Assembly: GCF_037038585.1 (NCBI RefSeq)
Contig: NC_092541.1
Span: 3,035,445 to 3,099,444 of the forward strand
Length of the DNA stretch: 64,000 nt
Direction: 5' to 3'
Source of the DNA: Patagioenas fasciata
Lineage: Eukaryota > Chordata > Aves > Columbiformes > Columbidae
Shown: positions 23,377 through 38,000 of the stretch, in pieces
How positions within the stretch are numbered: position 1 is the stretch's first letter
Layout of the letters: the number at the start of each line of letters is the position of its first letter
Made by a program: the position numbers and the translations under genes
Notes under the pieces: model-generated
What the model was told of the DNA's origin: nothing
Databases searched by the model: none
What the model saw: only the letters and a program-made list of their open reading frames with translations

Positions 23377-26130
23377 TGACATCATCTGCAATCTGAACTT
23401 TTATAATAGAAAACAGTTGCTAGGAAACAAAAGCAACAAAAGGATCTTTTCAGAGACGGAATAAAACCCCTCCGATTGCACGAAATGACTATTCAAATGA
23501 TTTCCTATGTACAGTGTCTGGAGCGGATCCCTCCTGCAGGACTTTACAAATAGTTTACAAATAGACCAGAGGAAACAGTAAAATGCTATTGACTTTGAGA
23601 AACAAGCGATTATCGCAGCCATAAAAAAGAGCAAAAATTCCTAAAGTTCTTCCCTCACCTCCTCTGGAAAGCTCATTTGAAGGGTCGTTTCTGATAAGAA
23701 TCTGATTTATCAAGACTTCCTATTAAAACGCTATTACAAGATATTTTTTTCCCTTTTAATCAAGACCCACCAGCAAATCAAATCAGTGAGTTCCGGGGAA
23801 AAAAGCAAGTAATTCATATTCTCCTCCCCTGAAAGCAAGTATATCTTGGATCGCTTAAGGAGAATAAAATAAGCCACCACAACTCCAGAACATATAAATC
23901 AATTAAAGCAAGAGGGGGGAAAAAAGCGTCGTTGTGACTATTTGATAGGTGTAAATAGCAACACAGAGAAACGTATTGTGTCCTTTCCTCCCTCCAAGTC
24001 GCTCCCCGAGCTGGAAAAGCGGGTTATAAAATAATGAGTGGGGGAATTAAAGGCGAGGGGGCGTCCAGGCCCCGGGGACTTTGCTGAGCTCCAAGCGGCT
24101 TCCGAGAGGGAAGTTTGGCAGGGAAAAAATACAATAAAATAAAATTTAAAAAGAAAATAAAAGAAAAAGAGAGCGTATCGGGTCAGGTCACAAACCACTT
24201 ATGTATCCATTTTTTTATATATGGAATATAAAGTCAATGTCTTACCTTGTAAGCTGGGGGGTTGTCCTCAAGTGGACTAAATAACTAAGCAGGGTGAGCA
24301 AAAGACAATGGGCAGAGATAGTCCCGTCCCAAAGGGCAAGTTTAGGGGAGTTTAAAAGTTCACCGAAGAAACAAAACCTCCGAGTTCAAGAGGCGCACGG
24401 CGGAGCCAGAAACTTGCCTATAACTTAACTTCATTTCGTTTGAAAAGCCTTTAAAAGCCTGGACGGGACGGTGTATAAACGGATGGTGCCGGAAATACAA
24501 TAAAACTGAGCCATGTTGTTGAACTTCAAACGCTTTGCAGCAGGTCGGGCGGGAGACGGGGCGGAATCCGAAAACAAACAAACAACCCACCCAGAACAAC
24601 CAGCCCTCGAAAAACCAAACAGCCCCTTGGAAGAGAGCGGAGGGGGGAGTTTTTGGGGGGTAGGAGGGATATTGAGAGCTTGGGGGTTGTTTGCGGGTTT
24701 GTTTTGTTCGAGGTCAGAGCTCTAAGTGCACGGAGGGAGGAAAACATCGCCTGATTCCGCATGATAGGCTGTAATTGGAAATTAATAGAGGTTTCTTATT
24801 ATTTCACAATTAATATTTTCTCTTTCCTTTTTTTTTTTAATACGCAAACATTAGCAGGTTCAAGTTTAAATCAAACCTAACTTAAAGTCTAGAATAAAGC
24901 TTCAATTATGTTTATGCATGAATGACCTATAATATTCCATATTCGTAGTTTGTATGTGCCATATATGTTTGCAGGCATGTGTATGTACAATCTGCGGTAC
25001 TTATATGTAGCACACCTATCCTAATTCTAAAATTTGACGAATGTTTCTTATTTCCCACAAAGATATTTTAAAAAACCCTTCAGAGCTGCTGTTTTGCTTT
25101 TCATGCCAATGCAATTTGTATAAACCAAAGTGGTAGTCGCAGTTGAACTCATCCTAAAAGCACTTTCTTGCAGACAAAAGAGGCAGCAGGAATATATTTT
25201 AACCGGGTTTTCACTGCTACAACGTGGAAATGAGGCCCCCTCCGCCCCCAAAGTGCAAACTGCAAACATAAAGCACTGAAGATAAGCATGAAAAACAAAC
25301 CCGCAGATGCCATTTAATGTCACGATTCGGTTTAAAACAATATTAAGTGAAAAATAAAGAAGAGGAAAAAAAATAACCCCAAATCTAAGTAGGTTTAATT
25401 CTTGGGCTGGAGCAACGTTCTAAGGTAATGGGATATTTTTCCTCCCCTTCTGGCTGTTTCTAAAGTTTTAAAAGACGTTTTCAATTCAGACGTCAAAGAC
25501 AAGTTAGAGCTCTTAGGCAGTAAATGGATGTCTGAGCTGTAAGATAACTTCTGCTTGTCAGGGGAATAAGTGCTAAAGTAATTAATAGGCTTGGATGGGA
25601 GGGATTTCAAGTGTTTGCGTGAGCATATATCAGTAAATGTATATATGTGTACATATCCATTACACACACTCTTACATAATAGAAGAATCTATTACAGATC
25701 ATCCAAGAGAATGGATGAGATCTCAAGATCTCATTATGGGTTTCTTTGTGACTTACTTAGATCTTCACAAAGCGGTATTTTTATTAAAATATGGTTATAG
25801 CAGCTGGTTTTCACAGTTCCCATTCATCACCATTGGCCTTTGGGAGTATTTGGTGTCTGCTCCTCAGGACTCACGCAGATATTCCCAAGCAGAATACGTT
25901 ACAAACGGGAGGTGCTTGTCGCATTTATGGGAAAAAGATTAAAAAGTAGCCCTTAAACCCTCCTCCTTCCCTCCCCCTGCACACGGCTGTGCCTGGATGG
26001 GAGTGGGAAACAGCTCGGCGTGGGCTCTTTCTCTCTTTTTTTCCAGCTATCCATCAAGCCAAAGGACATAACAGTAACGCACACAAAACTGCGCTGTGAT
26101 ATTTCTTAACCACCCATCGCCAATACATAT

Positions 26131-26148
26131 ATAGATAGATAGATAGAT
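26131..26148. repeat. (TAGA)n microsatellite
   Basis: Four to five GATA/TAGA units after a short TA run. A longer (TA)n-like stretch follows at about 26440-26470 and an AAATA-rich stretch at about 26560-26612. Confidence 0.8.
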
Positions 26149-26689
26149 TTTATGTGAATGCTTGAATCATTCCAGGTTCGCTAATAATTTTTAAAAAGAG
26201 GAATAAGTAATAGCTGCCGCCCATCCACTGGCCGGTATTTGACCGCTTGGCCCCGAAAGGAGCGGGGTGGGAGAACCCGCGGGTCCGTGGAGGGGCCGGT
26301 GGTGCCGGGGGCGGCGGGGCCGGTGGCCTCGGGGCGGCGCTCGCCGGCCGGGCTGGCCCGGGCCCCGCAGCGCCCTCGGCCGCTGCAGCTTTTGTTCCTC
26401 TGTCAAGGAGAAAACAAACATTTTGACTTCTTTATTTCTTTATACATATATAAATATATATATATATGTATTTTTTTAAGTGAAAGGAGGGGAAGCAAAG
26501 AGAGGAAGGAGCTTTGGAATAAAAAATTCAACATTCTGCCTTAAGGAAAGACGCATTAAAATAAAATAATAAATATAAATAAATATAAATATAATAATTT
26601 AAAATAAATTTTACAGCACAGACTTCTCAGAAGCCCAGTAGGGCACTCATGATGCACGCAAAGAGCTTTGCCACACCAGTAATTGCGGG

Positions 26690-27200
26690 TGGGCGCAGGG
26701 GGACGAGGCACATGGGGGTGACCTGGAGGTCCCGACGGCCATGGGCTGGCACAGGGAGCAGCGGCCCCATCGCCGTGCCCAGGGACGTAGAGGGGCAGGA
26801 GGAGCCCCAGGCGAGGATCATCTGCCCCGACACGAGGGGAAAAACCCCCGCGGGCCGCCCAAAGCACGACCAGACCTGCCGGGCTCTGTGGGGAGAAGCG
26901 AGACCCCGGGGGTGGCAGCGCTCCGGCTACTTGTTGCTGCAGGAAAAGAAGTTTTCCTCCGGGACAATGGAGACACGAGTGGGGTGAAACGGGAGCCTCT
27001 CGGCCCGGCCTCCCGCCCTCCCCATCGGATGGAGGATTCCCATCCTCGTCTGTCCCCCTCTCCCGCCTTGAAATCACGGATCGCGGCCGCCCACGCTCCT
27101 CCTGCGCCCGCGGAGAGTCGGAGCCGGATTTTATGGACTAAACCCGCAATTAGATGGAGTCATTAGGCCCAAAGAATGACCCACGCGTGTCCCCGCAGCG
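26690..27200. promoter_or_regulatory. CpG island in HOXB9-HOXB13 spacer
   Basis: CpG- and GC-rich block preceded by a smaller one at 26230-26400. No gene is recognised. It could be a lncRNA promoter or remnant regulatory DNA around the lost HOXB10-12 genes. Confidence 0.4.
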
Positions 27201-29689
27201 CCTCTTCCCCTCCGCACGCACCTCCCGAGGAATTAGGAGAAAGCAAACTCTGCAAAGCCCCGGGCTTAAAAGCAGAATCCGAGTTTAAAAAATAAAGTTC
27301 CTTTTGCTGTTTCAAATACTTGAAAAACTCCGATTAATAGGTAAGAAAAGGTGGCGGGAGCTCCTGTGCACCCGCCTCGTCATAACTCCCCATTTCTTTG
27401 CAGGGAGAACTGGAAACCCAGAGAGTGCGGAGAAGCAAAACGAAAAGACATCTCGGCAGCGAGCAAGCGCCGGGTTTATTTTGGGGTGTCCGGGGTGCCA
27501 GAAGTGCCCTTGCGGGCTCAGGGCTCAGCCCCGACCTGGGGTCCAGGACCCACAGAAACAGGGGGACAGGGAGAGTTGATTTGCTTGGCAAAAAATTAGT
27601 CCCCAGACATGCGGGAAAGTTTTCGAGTTACTTAAATGAGGGTTCCTTTAATTAACCATAGCGGCTTTGGGTAGAGGGGTTGGAGGCTAAGCCTTGAAAA
27701 GTAGTTTTTACAGGTACAAGAAGAGTCAGAAACACTGCATTGGTTGTCATTAAATAAAATAAATCAGCAAAATATTTTGGACAAGTCTACGGTCATTTAA
27801 ATTGAGCGGTCAAGAGCATTTAACTCTGCCGAATTAAACCTCTTGCTTTGCCAAGACCCTTATAGGTCCAACGGTTCGTGCGAGAATGTATTTTGCCCCG
27901 TATATTCTCATGCCAGCAAAACATTTCTAAAATCTTCGTTTTAATAATTTTCAGGAGAGTTTTTGTTCGCTAATTCTTTCAGTTGCTGTATTTCGGAGTA
28001 TTTTGAATTAGACTGAAATGTTTGCAAGAGTTCTCCGTTGGGGGGAAATGAAAAACATTAAAAAATTTTAAAATCGAACAATATTGATAAAATTTCTCTG
28101 GGAAAGAGCAACAGAAATATATCCAACACCGGGCGGTAAATATTCCATTTGTTCCTATTCCATACATTTGCTCGGAAATTCAATTAAGCCTGGCTGCCTT
28201 CGATAATTGACATAAGCCCTCCGTCCCGGCGACTTGAATTGGTTTCTTCTCTGCTTTTTAACATTGTTATTAGAAATCCATAAAGCAGGGGAGGGACAGG
28301 AAATTAAATGTAAAGGTACCTCATTATGGCACAAGTGCTTTCCTGCTCTGCATCGGCACGGACGGACGCGAGTTGATGCAGACGGGGAGAAACACGTGGC
28401 GACAAGGAAAGGCCGAGTCCCCTCCGCAAGTGGCCTTGGCAGTCCTGGCGAAATGACCTTTTAGTTTCAAGTCTAGCAAGCAGCCTTCCTTCCCATCCCA
28501 TCCGAGAGCCAGCAGAGAGGGGGGAAATAACCAAAAAACAAGAGGGAGAAAGGAAAATCGCGTACATGGTAGAGCCGCGTAAGTAGAAAGCGTGGGTTGG
28601 ATTCTTTTTGTCAGTATTTTAGTCTAAGTATGCGCTGGGACAGGCTGGAATGAGGGGTTTATTCCAGAAGGCTTTCCCAGCCCTGAGCCGAACGGGATTT
28701 CGCTGAGCTGGAGCTGCGACGAGGCCACTTCTAATCCCGGGTTCATGGCGCAGTAAGAGGGTTCGAACAGACAAATAGAGAAGTAAATGATGCTAAAGAT
28801 GAGGAGCCGGATCAATGATTTAAAAATAAATCGCCAAAACTCCCAGTGGGTGGAGAAAGGGGATACGAGTAACCCGGCTTTGCCTCTCACCTCTGTTTTA
28901 AAAGAACTTGAGCTTTTTTAGAAGAAGGAACCTGAAATTAAAATGAAAACGTAAAGAAGAGGGGAGGTAAGCACGGCTGCTCGCCCATCCAGAGAGCAGT
29001 TTTCTACCCAGACGTTTCAAGATGATGAGGATAAAATATTCTCGAGAAGCTACATGTGGGAAAAGACCAACACGTTCCGAAAAACACCTCCTTATCCAGT
29101 GTCCGACAAGGACACTTACTCACCTGCCCGTGCCTTTCCTCTCTCAAACGCTTTCCCTCCCCCTTAAAAATACAAGCGAAATGAATAAATGGCGGCAGCC
29201 CGTGTCCTTCGCAGAGGCATCCTTCCACCACTTGTTACAACCCGGCAAACCTTTCCCAGCTGCGGCTCATTTTATTTTAGCAGTTTGAGGGTTTTTTTTT
29301 TAATCCTAGAGAATCCTTTTGGTTGAACGTTGCTCTGGCCTGAGAGCCAGGGTGCTGTAAATTAATTTTTAACCAAAGGGCCATTGTGTTAGCAAAAGGG
29401 AAAAAAGAAACCAACCAACCCAAACACCTTCCCTCCCCCTGTCTAGACAAAATCACTGTTTTGACGGCAAACTGCAGACTTTCCCCGCTCCTCCCTTATT
29501 CCGGTTTGTTTGCCTTCTTCTGCTATAAAGCAGGGGAGAGGAGTTTAATTTTTATTTATTTGCTTTACCCACCTTTGATTTCTCGTGCTGTTTTAGCATC
29601 TTTAGACCTGGCTAAAGATGGAGCTTCCTGCCGAAAAAAACCCAAACAAACAAAAAAAAGAAGATACTTTCTTTATCTTCTCTTGTGCT

Positions 29690-30060
29690 TCCCCCGGTCC
29701 ATCAGGCGGCTCCAGCACAGCGGACACCCCAGGGACAGGCGGTCGCAGCCGGCGGGGACTCGGGAGGCACCGAGAACCGGCGGGGTCGGTGGGTGAAGCG
29801 GGAGTGGGGGGGTCCCCTCTGCTGTGCGAGGGATCACAGGGGCTCTCCTCGGCTGCCCGGTGTGGGGGGACCCCAACCGGGTCGGGGGAAAGGACCCCCA
29901 GCCCTGGCTGCTGCCCGCTCATTCCCATCCCGAATGAGGTGCGGGGGGTCGCCCCTCTTCCCCCAGCTTTGCGGTGGGGTGGAGGACCGGGAGGAGAAGA
30001 GACGGCTGGGGGAGAGGGTCGCTGCCGGGGGAAGAAGCGGGCTGGGGCTTTGCAAAAAAA
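29690..30060. promoter_or_regulatory. CpG island in HOXB9-HOXB13 spacer
   Basis: GC-rich, CpG-dense, with repeated GGGGTC and GGCGGGG-type boxes and no recognisable exon. Orientation unknown. Confidence 0.4.
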
Positions 30061-30546
30061 GATATTTTGGGGTAAAGGGGGGTGGAGAGGGCTCTGACGA
30101 TTGACTTATCTCTTAGAAAACGCGTCTGCAGGCGAGCTCACCAATCCGGGCTGGCCGAGGCTGCTGAGACCATCCCCTGGTGTCAGTTTGAATGGGAAAC
30201 TTCACTGCTTTGCAGTGAGGGGGGATGTATTTTTTAATATAAAGACCTGCAGCCACGGCCGGTTTTCCCTCGCCCCTCCCCGCCCGCTCGGCCCCCAGGC
30301 AGTTTGCTCACACCTCCGTTGCCAGCAGCTCCATTTCTGGCATGGGGGTTATTTTGGGAAAGCCCTTTGCGGAGGTGAACCTGTGGCTGTGCCAAGGCGT
30401 GAAAGCCCACCCCCAAAAATAAAAAATAGAGAGGAGAAAGAGTGCTGCTGAGCGCCGATGGCCGGCTCGCCCCACTGAGCCCGGCCTTTGCAAGCCGGGC
30501 TCTAAGCCTTTGCGCCCTTGTAGTGCATCTTGCGCAGCTACGTGCA

Positions 30547-30620
30547 GGGGGGGGGGGGGGGCGGGCAAATATAAAATAGTATGTATTTAATATTACATAT
30601 TAAATATTATATACTATATG
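30547..30620. repeat. G15 run followed by AT-rich inverted repeat
   Basis: Fifteen G (30547-30561) are followed by about 50 bp of almost pure A/T with the self-complementary core TTTAATATTACATATTAAA. Could extrude as a cruciform. No transposon signature is seen. Confidence 0.6.
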
Positions 30621-32000
30621 CAAAAAGTCCGTGGCATTTTTAGGGAAGGGAAGACCTCTCGGCTCGGGTTTATTGCTGTGGAGTCGGCATGAGCTGGGTC
30701 GGCAAAGCCCAGGCTCGGAGGGCTCCCGAATTTGGGGGTTGCTTGGGGGTATGGCCAACACAGAGAAAAGCCGGGTTGCCCAGGAGGGTGGCTCCCAGCC
30801 CGCTTGCTCTCCCTTCAGAAAGGATTTATACACAGGATGAAATGCCTGGCCACATCGGTCAATTTAATGATCAGCGTGAATTAATTCTGACTCCGTCTTT
30901 AAGAAAAATGATGGTTTGTGGCACAATTCTCTGCAGGGCTGTCATTGCAAAGAAGAAAAGAAACCAAACCCCAACAGCACGGGAGCGTTTCCGATGCCTG
31001 GAGGCAGCGTTTCCAAACCGGCTTGGACCGAGAACACGGAGAAAAGGGGAAATTCGGTGTTTCTGTAGAAGGGAACCATTTTATCCATTATCTTCTCGTG
31101 TTAATACACCTTCCCTTCTGGAAACGAACCTGCGGGGACGGGGTGTTGCTGACAACATATTAGGGTTGAAACCGACAGGCTTTTGCAGTTGTACCTGGTT
31201 CTATATTGGAGACACATTCCCAAATGCGGGGAGGACCGGCCGTGACCGCCCCCCCGCCGCAGCCCCGGCCCCGCTCCGTGCACTTGCTCCCTTCTCGTTA
31301 CCGTCTGCCGGGAGCAGGACTTTTAAAGGAAAACTCAAGGGTGACGTTCCAGGGTGTCTCGGCTAAAGGGAGTGAAGATCGGCTTATATTTGTTTCTTTT
31401 TATTTTATTTTTTAGCAAAAATCTTCTGTCGGAAAAGCGCGAAGGCACCTCTGGAAATCTGGGAAGAGGACGGGGGATGTAATTAACCCTTGGAAAGAAC
31501 CCTCGGCTCTCTAGAGAGGTTATTTTGTTGAAGTACTTGAAGGATGACAAATGTACCTCCGGAGGGAGAGCGCTCAGGGCGTTATCACCGCCCGGGGAAG
31601 CCGCTGAAGGGCCCCGACTAAATATAACACACAGCGTTAAGGCGGGTGGGGACTTTGCTGTTTTTAAATCCCGGCTAAATCCTGGCGATCGCTCCTCGAT
31701 TTCATTCCGCCCGGGGACTCCGTCCCCTGCCCACCCTGACGGGCTTCGCTAAATCTACTTCACGTTCGGGTTTTCACGCTGAAGCCCCGCGGCTGCGATC
31801 GTGCGGGGCCTCAGGGCGGTGGGGGCCGAGGGCGGGCGGCACGCAGTGAATTTTGCCACATGATGCAAATCGCATGAAAAACAACCCCAAATCGCTGCCC
31901 CGCTTCCCCCCCCCCCCCAGGTTTGCTGCCGGCTGATGTGAACGTGCATCCCGGTCCCGGTCCAAGGCGCACAAGGCACCCCGGCGACAGCCCTTGTATC

Positions 32001-35000
32001 CCAGTTCTGAAAAAACCCTTCCTTGTAAAAGTCACTTTACATCTCCTGAGCCTGAGAACTACCAGGTAACAACTTTTTACGACCCGGCCCCCAGGACACG
32101 GTCTAATTTCGTTCCTTAACTCAACTCTCCATCCCATTCTCTCCCGGTTGGTTCCCAGCAAGAGACCCCTCCGAGTTTAGCATGAACTTAAACACTCAAA
32201 CCTTGCAATGGAGCTGATTCACGATCTGGGCTTAAACCGCAGGATTTTTAGACCATCTGGAGTTGAACTCAGATTCCAGCGGGGACATTTTCAGCTGTTT
32301 AAAAGTCCTTGGGATCCCACTATCATGGGGGAAGCGCCTTTGCCAGCAGCAGCTCCGGTCTCTGCAGGAAGGTGCTGAGGTTGGTTCTTCCTGGGGGTTT
32401 CTGGCCCCGGAGCATCCCAAGGGTCACTCTGCTCCCATGTTGGCCCAGGCAGAAAATTCCCAACCCAATCCCAGCCTGAAGCAGCTGGAGAAGCTCCTCA
32501 GATGTGTTTCTTTGCTCTTCTTGCTTGTTTTCCTTCTGATGACTTGTGTATTTTGGAGTTTGAAGCAGGAGCTGGGTGGGCAGAAAATGAGGTGAAAGGA
32601 GGGGGAAGCGGCACTAGGAAGCTGGGCAAAGACCAAGAGCAAATCCATGGTTTAACTCCCCTTGAAAGTGGCTGGATGTGAGCCCTCCTCTGCCCTCGGC
32701 CCTTGTCCGGGGACCATCGCTTCTTGGGTTTATGGTTCCCCTCTGTGTAGTGTCAGCGTTTCACACCCTTGATGACACAGCCTCCCCTTTTCCAGTCCCT
32801 CTGAAGGTTCGGATTCCAAATAGAGTAAAAAAACCCCAAATTCTCCAGCTCAGGGATTGTTCTTAGTATGGGTCTACACGCTAGTCCACCAGTTATTCTT
32901 TAGATTAAGAAATAAAACAAAATTAAAAGGCCCCAAAATCAAGAGGTGAGTCACAGAGTGAGACTATGGGTTCCAGCAGCAGGGCTCGGCATCTCTCCCC
33001 TCGGACACAGCAAAGACAAGTTGTGGCACCATCCTGAAACTATTTAGCTCACATCCATGGGAGATGGGGGCCTTTTAAGGTCTCTTCTCCATACCCCACC
33101 CCCAGAGCCCCTACCCCTCATATATTATTTTTACTAATGTGGGATTTTTTTTTTTTGCCTTTCTTGAAGGAGGAGGGATTTGTGCAGCCAGATCCGAGGA
33201 ATTTAGAGAGAGAGAGAGAGATCCCCCTGTTGACTAGAGAGAAGTTGTTCTTGGGATTAGAGATGTCTGACCTTGAAGGTCGCAGGTCATGGTCTTGAAT
33301 AAGGAGCAGGAGAGCGAGGCTGGGATTGAAACTTGAGGTGTGTCTGCTGGAGATCACAGGGAAAAGTCTTCCAAACAAAGAGGAATGCCTCGGTCAGGGT
33401 GAGAAAGGACAACTTCCCCAAGAATTATGGGCTCCTTCCAGACGGTCACATACCTGCAGACCCCCCAAAGGATGCGCCACGGCTGAGGGAGGAGAGAAAG
33501 GAGGGGAGAAAGAAAGGAGGAGCAGGATGGCTGGAGCCAGAAGGCCCTGTTATTTATGACTATTTGCACTCTGGGCAGGCCCAGAGGCCCTAATGCTGGC
33601 GGTTTTATGGAAAAAGGTGCTGTGGAGAGGATAGAAGGAACATCCCACCATCAGGGTGGAGATGGCTGCCCAGAAACATCTTGGCAGGAAGGGAATTCTT
33701 CTCTCTGTGAGACCCTGCAGAGCTCTGGGGAGTTGCTCACGGCTCTATGCCTCAGTTTCCCCCTGGGAATATCACTCAGAGAAACAAAGAGCACTTCAAG
33801 CCTTGTTTCAAAGCAGTGAGGTTAGAACAGACTACAGAAGCCGCCTTTCTCTGCTGGGATTTCCATCCAGATAAGGAAAACAACATAGTGGTCCAGAGTT
33901 ATCAGGCTCGTGCCCATGGATGCTGCAGCGGGAGGTTTGTGTGTCTGTACCTGGGTGTCTGTGCGTGGGCCGTGTCCCTGCCCTGCCCAGGGTGCGTGGG
34001 TGGCGTGGGCAGGAATGAAGGACCCAGGAAAGTGTTTGAAGATCCAGGACCTTCAACACAAGCACAGCTCACCTCCCTGGAGCCCCAGCATTTGAAGAGG
34101 CTCAGCTCCAGACCCTCTGCTGATGTCAATATGGTCTGAATGACCTCAAGGACAAGAAGTCCTGACTCTATTTCAACATTTGTTGAAGAGAGCGACGAGG
34201 ACCTCGTGGTGTTACTCGTGCACAACATGCCCAGAAAGCTCTGCAGTGACACTCCACAGGCCGGGTCTTGTCGCGGTGCTTCAGCCCATCCTTGGGGCCT
34301 TTTCCGTCCCTTTCCAGGCCCAGCGACGGCAAAGAGAAGGGAGAGGGTGGGGGCAGAGCAGCCCCTGCCCCGGGAGCGGCCCCGAGCAACGCTAGAGGGA
34401 GCCCCGGGCTCAATTAATTAACGAGCGAGAATTAACCGAGTGAAAAAAAACCTGCTGGAGCTGGGAGACAGTCAGAATTCGTTTACCTGGGCTATTACTG
34501 GCATTTCAAGCTGCATTTATGCTTATATATATTTAAAAAACCCTACGTGGGTAGCAGTGAGATGACCATAACCCAAAATGCAGCGAAGGAAATGACTTTG
34601 CGCATTTGTGGTCTGATTCGGAGCAGTTTGGGTTCTAATTGATTTAAACGGCTGTCAGGCCTGCTTTCCTCTCCGCCTAGGTATTTATTCTTCACTTTGA
34701 AGCATTTGAGGGAAACCAGCAGGCATCAATCTGTCTCCGAAATGCCTTTTTTATGCCAGTATTGATTTTTGAAGTGCCCCTGGAGGAAGAGATGTCAGGA
34801 CTGGATATTGAGGAGTCCAGTGCTCCCCAGGCTGGCCCAGCTGAGCTGCTCCCGGGAGGTGCCCAGGCCTGGTCCAGAGCCGGCCCAAGGCATTGGGACC
34901 GCAGCCAAGAGCCCACGGTGACGGCCACCACGGCGCAGTGGATGGGCTGGAGCCATGTGGGGGGTGAGCTCAGGCTGTAGTGTGAGCAACACGGAACCAA

Positions 35001-38000
35001 AATGGAGCTCAGCAGAAAGAAGGTTATAAAAGCTGCTGTTGGGCTTATTTATTATCATTTTAATCTTATTAACGTCCCATTCGGTGGCTCTTTGGAGAAT
35101 AAAGCACTGATAATGTGTATTTATCTTGATAGAAACAAACCGAGCTTAATAAAAATGAATCACTCGATAAAGAAAAAAGGCAAATAAAATATTTCTGAAG
35201 TTTTATATTGCCTTTTTAATTAAGTATAATACTGGTTGAGTATGTAAGAGGGGGAAAACTAGAAAGTAGCAGAGATTATGGAAAGGGTTTACTGTATTCC
35301 ATGTCCTAGGTGTAAATAATGTTCCTGTTAATTTAAAACCAAGGCTGCCTGTCTTTATGACTTCACTGCACTCACATTAGCTCTATCTTTATACAGTGTC
35401 ATGGGTGCAAATAGATTGGGTTGAAAACTTCCCCCGGAGCCACTTTAAAGTGACTTATAATCTTTCCCTTTAGTGGTGTTAATTCAACTTGGAAAAGGTG
35501 TTTGAAGCACCATTAGGCAGAGAAATGGACCTTCTCTCCTGCTGGTGCCCTTATCCAAATAGCAACGTTACAAAAAAAAAATCTGTTTCATATCAGGCTA
35601 AGTCTCTGGGGCTCCAGAGAGCAGCTGAAGGGGACGTGGGCTTCCTTTTTACGAGACTTAAATACATAAAGGATTTATGCTTTGCACTTCTGTATCACCA
35701 TCCTGTGGAGGTCTCCGGGCACCTTGGAAACCTCCTGCCTCGCACTGTGCAGGACAAGTGGCAGCAGCTGCTGGCAACAGGACGGAGGAAGAGCTGGGGA
35801 CACAGCCAGGGGAAGGAAGGAGTCCAGGTAGCCCAGGCTGGCCCCATGGTGGCACACTGGTGGGGTGGGTTGTGCAGCAGGACTGGGACAGACAGTTGTC
35901 ATCCTCTATCTCAACCATCCCTCCGTGCCTGGCAGCTCGGTCAGCACCCGGTGGTGTGGTTACCCCACGTCTTGGTGGAGGAAATGTTCTATTATGGGGC
36001 AGTCTGGCCCAGGAGAGCCAGATTGTCCCCACAGGGGTTACGACCCAAAAAGGACTGAGAGATTGTAGGATGCGACTTTTCTCCTGTCCTCCAGGAGAGG
36101 GCAACCCCTGGCTGGAGCTGAGCTGAGGAACACTTGTTAACAAGAGATGCTTGGGAGGATTTTCCTCTTTCGCTGCTCCTTTCGAGCAAAAGCTCAAATT
36201 ACTGGGCTGGAGGAAGGCTGTAAAATGGAAAACACAGATGGAGGAGCTTTCAGGGAGTGTCGGCTTGGGGTAGCCTGTGTTTCTTGCATAGTGATATTCA
36301 CTAGTACAAACTAGCCCTAAAAAATGGAAAAAACAGAGTTAGAATCAAACCAAAGTTTATTCGGATTCCATCAGAAGTTTATGCTCTGCAATCCAATCAT
36401 AAACATATCTCACCATTTGTTTTCATTAGGCTTGTGTTTAATTCTTCTTCTTTAATGTTCTTCCTTCTGAAGACCCAGACAGAAGATGCAGGTGTATGTT
36501 GGGTAAAACAAACCGATCTATATGTAGCCTGTCTCCCAATACTTGATTTCCACCATATACACTGGGATTTTTAAGGCAATAGATTCTCCCAGAGCAGCCA
36601 ATGTGTTCTTGACCTGTCCTGTGGAGACAGGCGGGTGAGCAAGACCCTGGCAAACATTTATTCCAAGTTGTGTTCTATATAATTGGGTAGCAGATCAAAT
36701 AGCTCAGCCTCTTCTCTATCTCAGTTTTCCCATGTACAAAATAACAATAATGAAACTGCAACATGGATTAAACATAATTTTCTTCAGATGTCCTCTTTCC
36801 TAAGAGGGTGGTGAAGATCCAAGCTGGTATTTCAAACAAATTTTACTATGCATGTGAGAAATGTTCCATGTATTGCAGTGTAACTACTTGTGAGCATGTC
36901 CTTACCTTTGTATTTGGAGGAGCTGGTGTGGAGAGGAAAGGGGGTCAAAATGCTTCTGAGTAAAGAAACCAACCGCTCAGGAGGGCTGCTCAACACCTCT
37001 GATTTCCCAACTACGTCCAGGGAAAAGGTTTGGAAAACCTAATGCACAAGTATTGGAAGGGAAGGCGGCATCCCACCAGACCACTTCATCCCAGTGCAGG
37101 TGTGCGGTTTGGAGAGAGAATATCTGGAAAATAAATGAACAAAACCCTGTTAAGCAGTCCTCAGAGCATCCCATCTCTTGCTGTTAGATACAGGAAAGAA
37201 AAGCAGGAATGAGAGAAAAACACTGGAGCCTGGAGAACTGGAATGTGGAGTTTTTTGGCACAAGCTGAGCAGGAGAAGTTTCCAGAAGAAACAACATGAG
37301 TGAGAGGATTATTACGAAAGGCCAGAGTGTCAAATCTGTGCTGAGAGTTAAAAGGAGCCTATAAAATCCACTCGCCAGAAATGGAGCCAGAGCAAGGTCT
37401 GGAGTTAACTCCTTAAAGCCTACAAACCAGTGATTACCATCAGAGTGACTTTCTCTCTGTGCAGAGGTGCAGAGTCTGGGCAAAGTCCCATCAGAGCCGT
37501 CACCCAGAAAGCTATAAAGAGCAAAAAGGCAGATCAAGCAGGTTGATGAGTGTTTTATGCAATGCAATAAATCCAATGTCTAGAGCAGGTCACTAATTTT
37601 AACTCCCCTTTCATAGCCATTATATAATGGTTATTTCAAAAATAAAACAGGATCATAACAATATAATCCAGTTATAACTATATAATCCACATGCATCTAA
37701 TTTTACCACCTTTATTAATACAAATAATTGTACTGCAGTAGCTATGTGAGGCCAAACCCTGCTGGGGACTTGCGGACTGATTGCAAAGAAATTCCAGTGG
37801 CTTATATTTTTTTCCGTACTCAAACCCTTTGCAAACACTGAACAGTGAATCACTGCAAGTTATGCAGCAATTCTTCCTCTTCTGTATAAATACAATGAGT
37901 CCTGACAGGTATCCGCATACTTACCGAAGTAAAGACTAAAGCTGAATTACAGAGCATTGCCTAAATAATAAGCAAAAATGGGTGCAAGACAGGAGTGTAT

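Larger units (their letters stand above)
23306..32000. other. Spacer 5' of miR-196a, first part
   Basis: No exon of HOXB10, B11 or B12 is seen on either strand. The interval alternates AT-rich DNA (24.8-25.4, 27.6-28.2 kb) with small CpG islands at about 26.23-26.40, 26.69-27.20, 29.69-30.03 and 31.56-31.85 kb. A (TAGA)n and AT dinucleotide stretch lies at 26.13-26.61 kb. Long open frames across the GC-rich islands look like composition artefacts, with no domain and no splice-bounded structure. Confidence 0.6.

Noticed and set aside
28740-28770. GGTTCGAAC resembling a tRNA T-arm or internal B box
   Set aside because: No matching acceptor stem, D-arm or anticodon loop upstream on either strand.
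29618-30104. Plus-strand open frames of 130-160 codons
   Set aside because: Composition-driven frames in a CpG island, two overlapping frames of similar length, low complexity, no family recognised.
35489-36197. Overlapping frames of 180-190 codons on both strands
   Set aside because: Opposite-strand frames are equally long, there is no domain, no convincing splice context and no similarity I can name.
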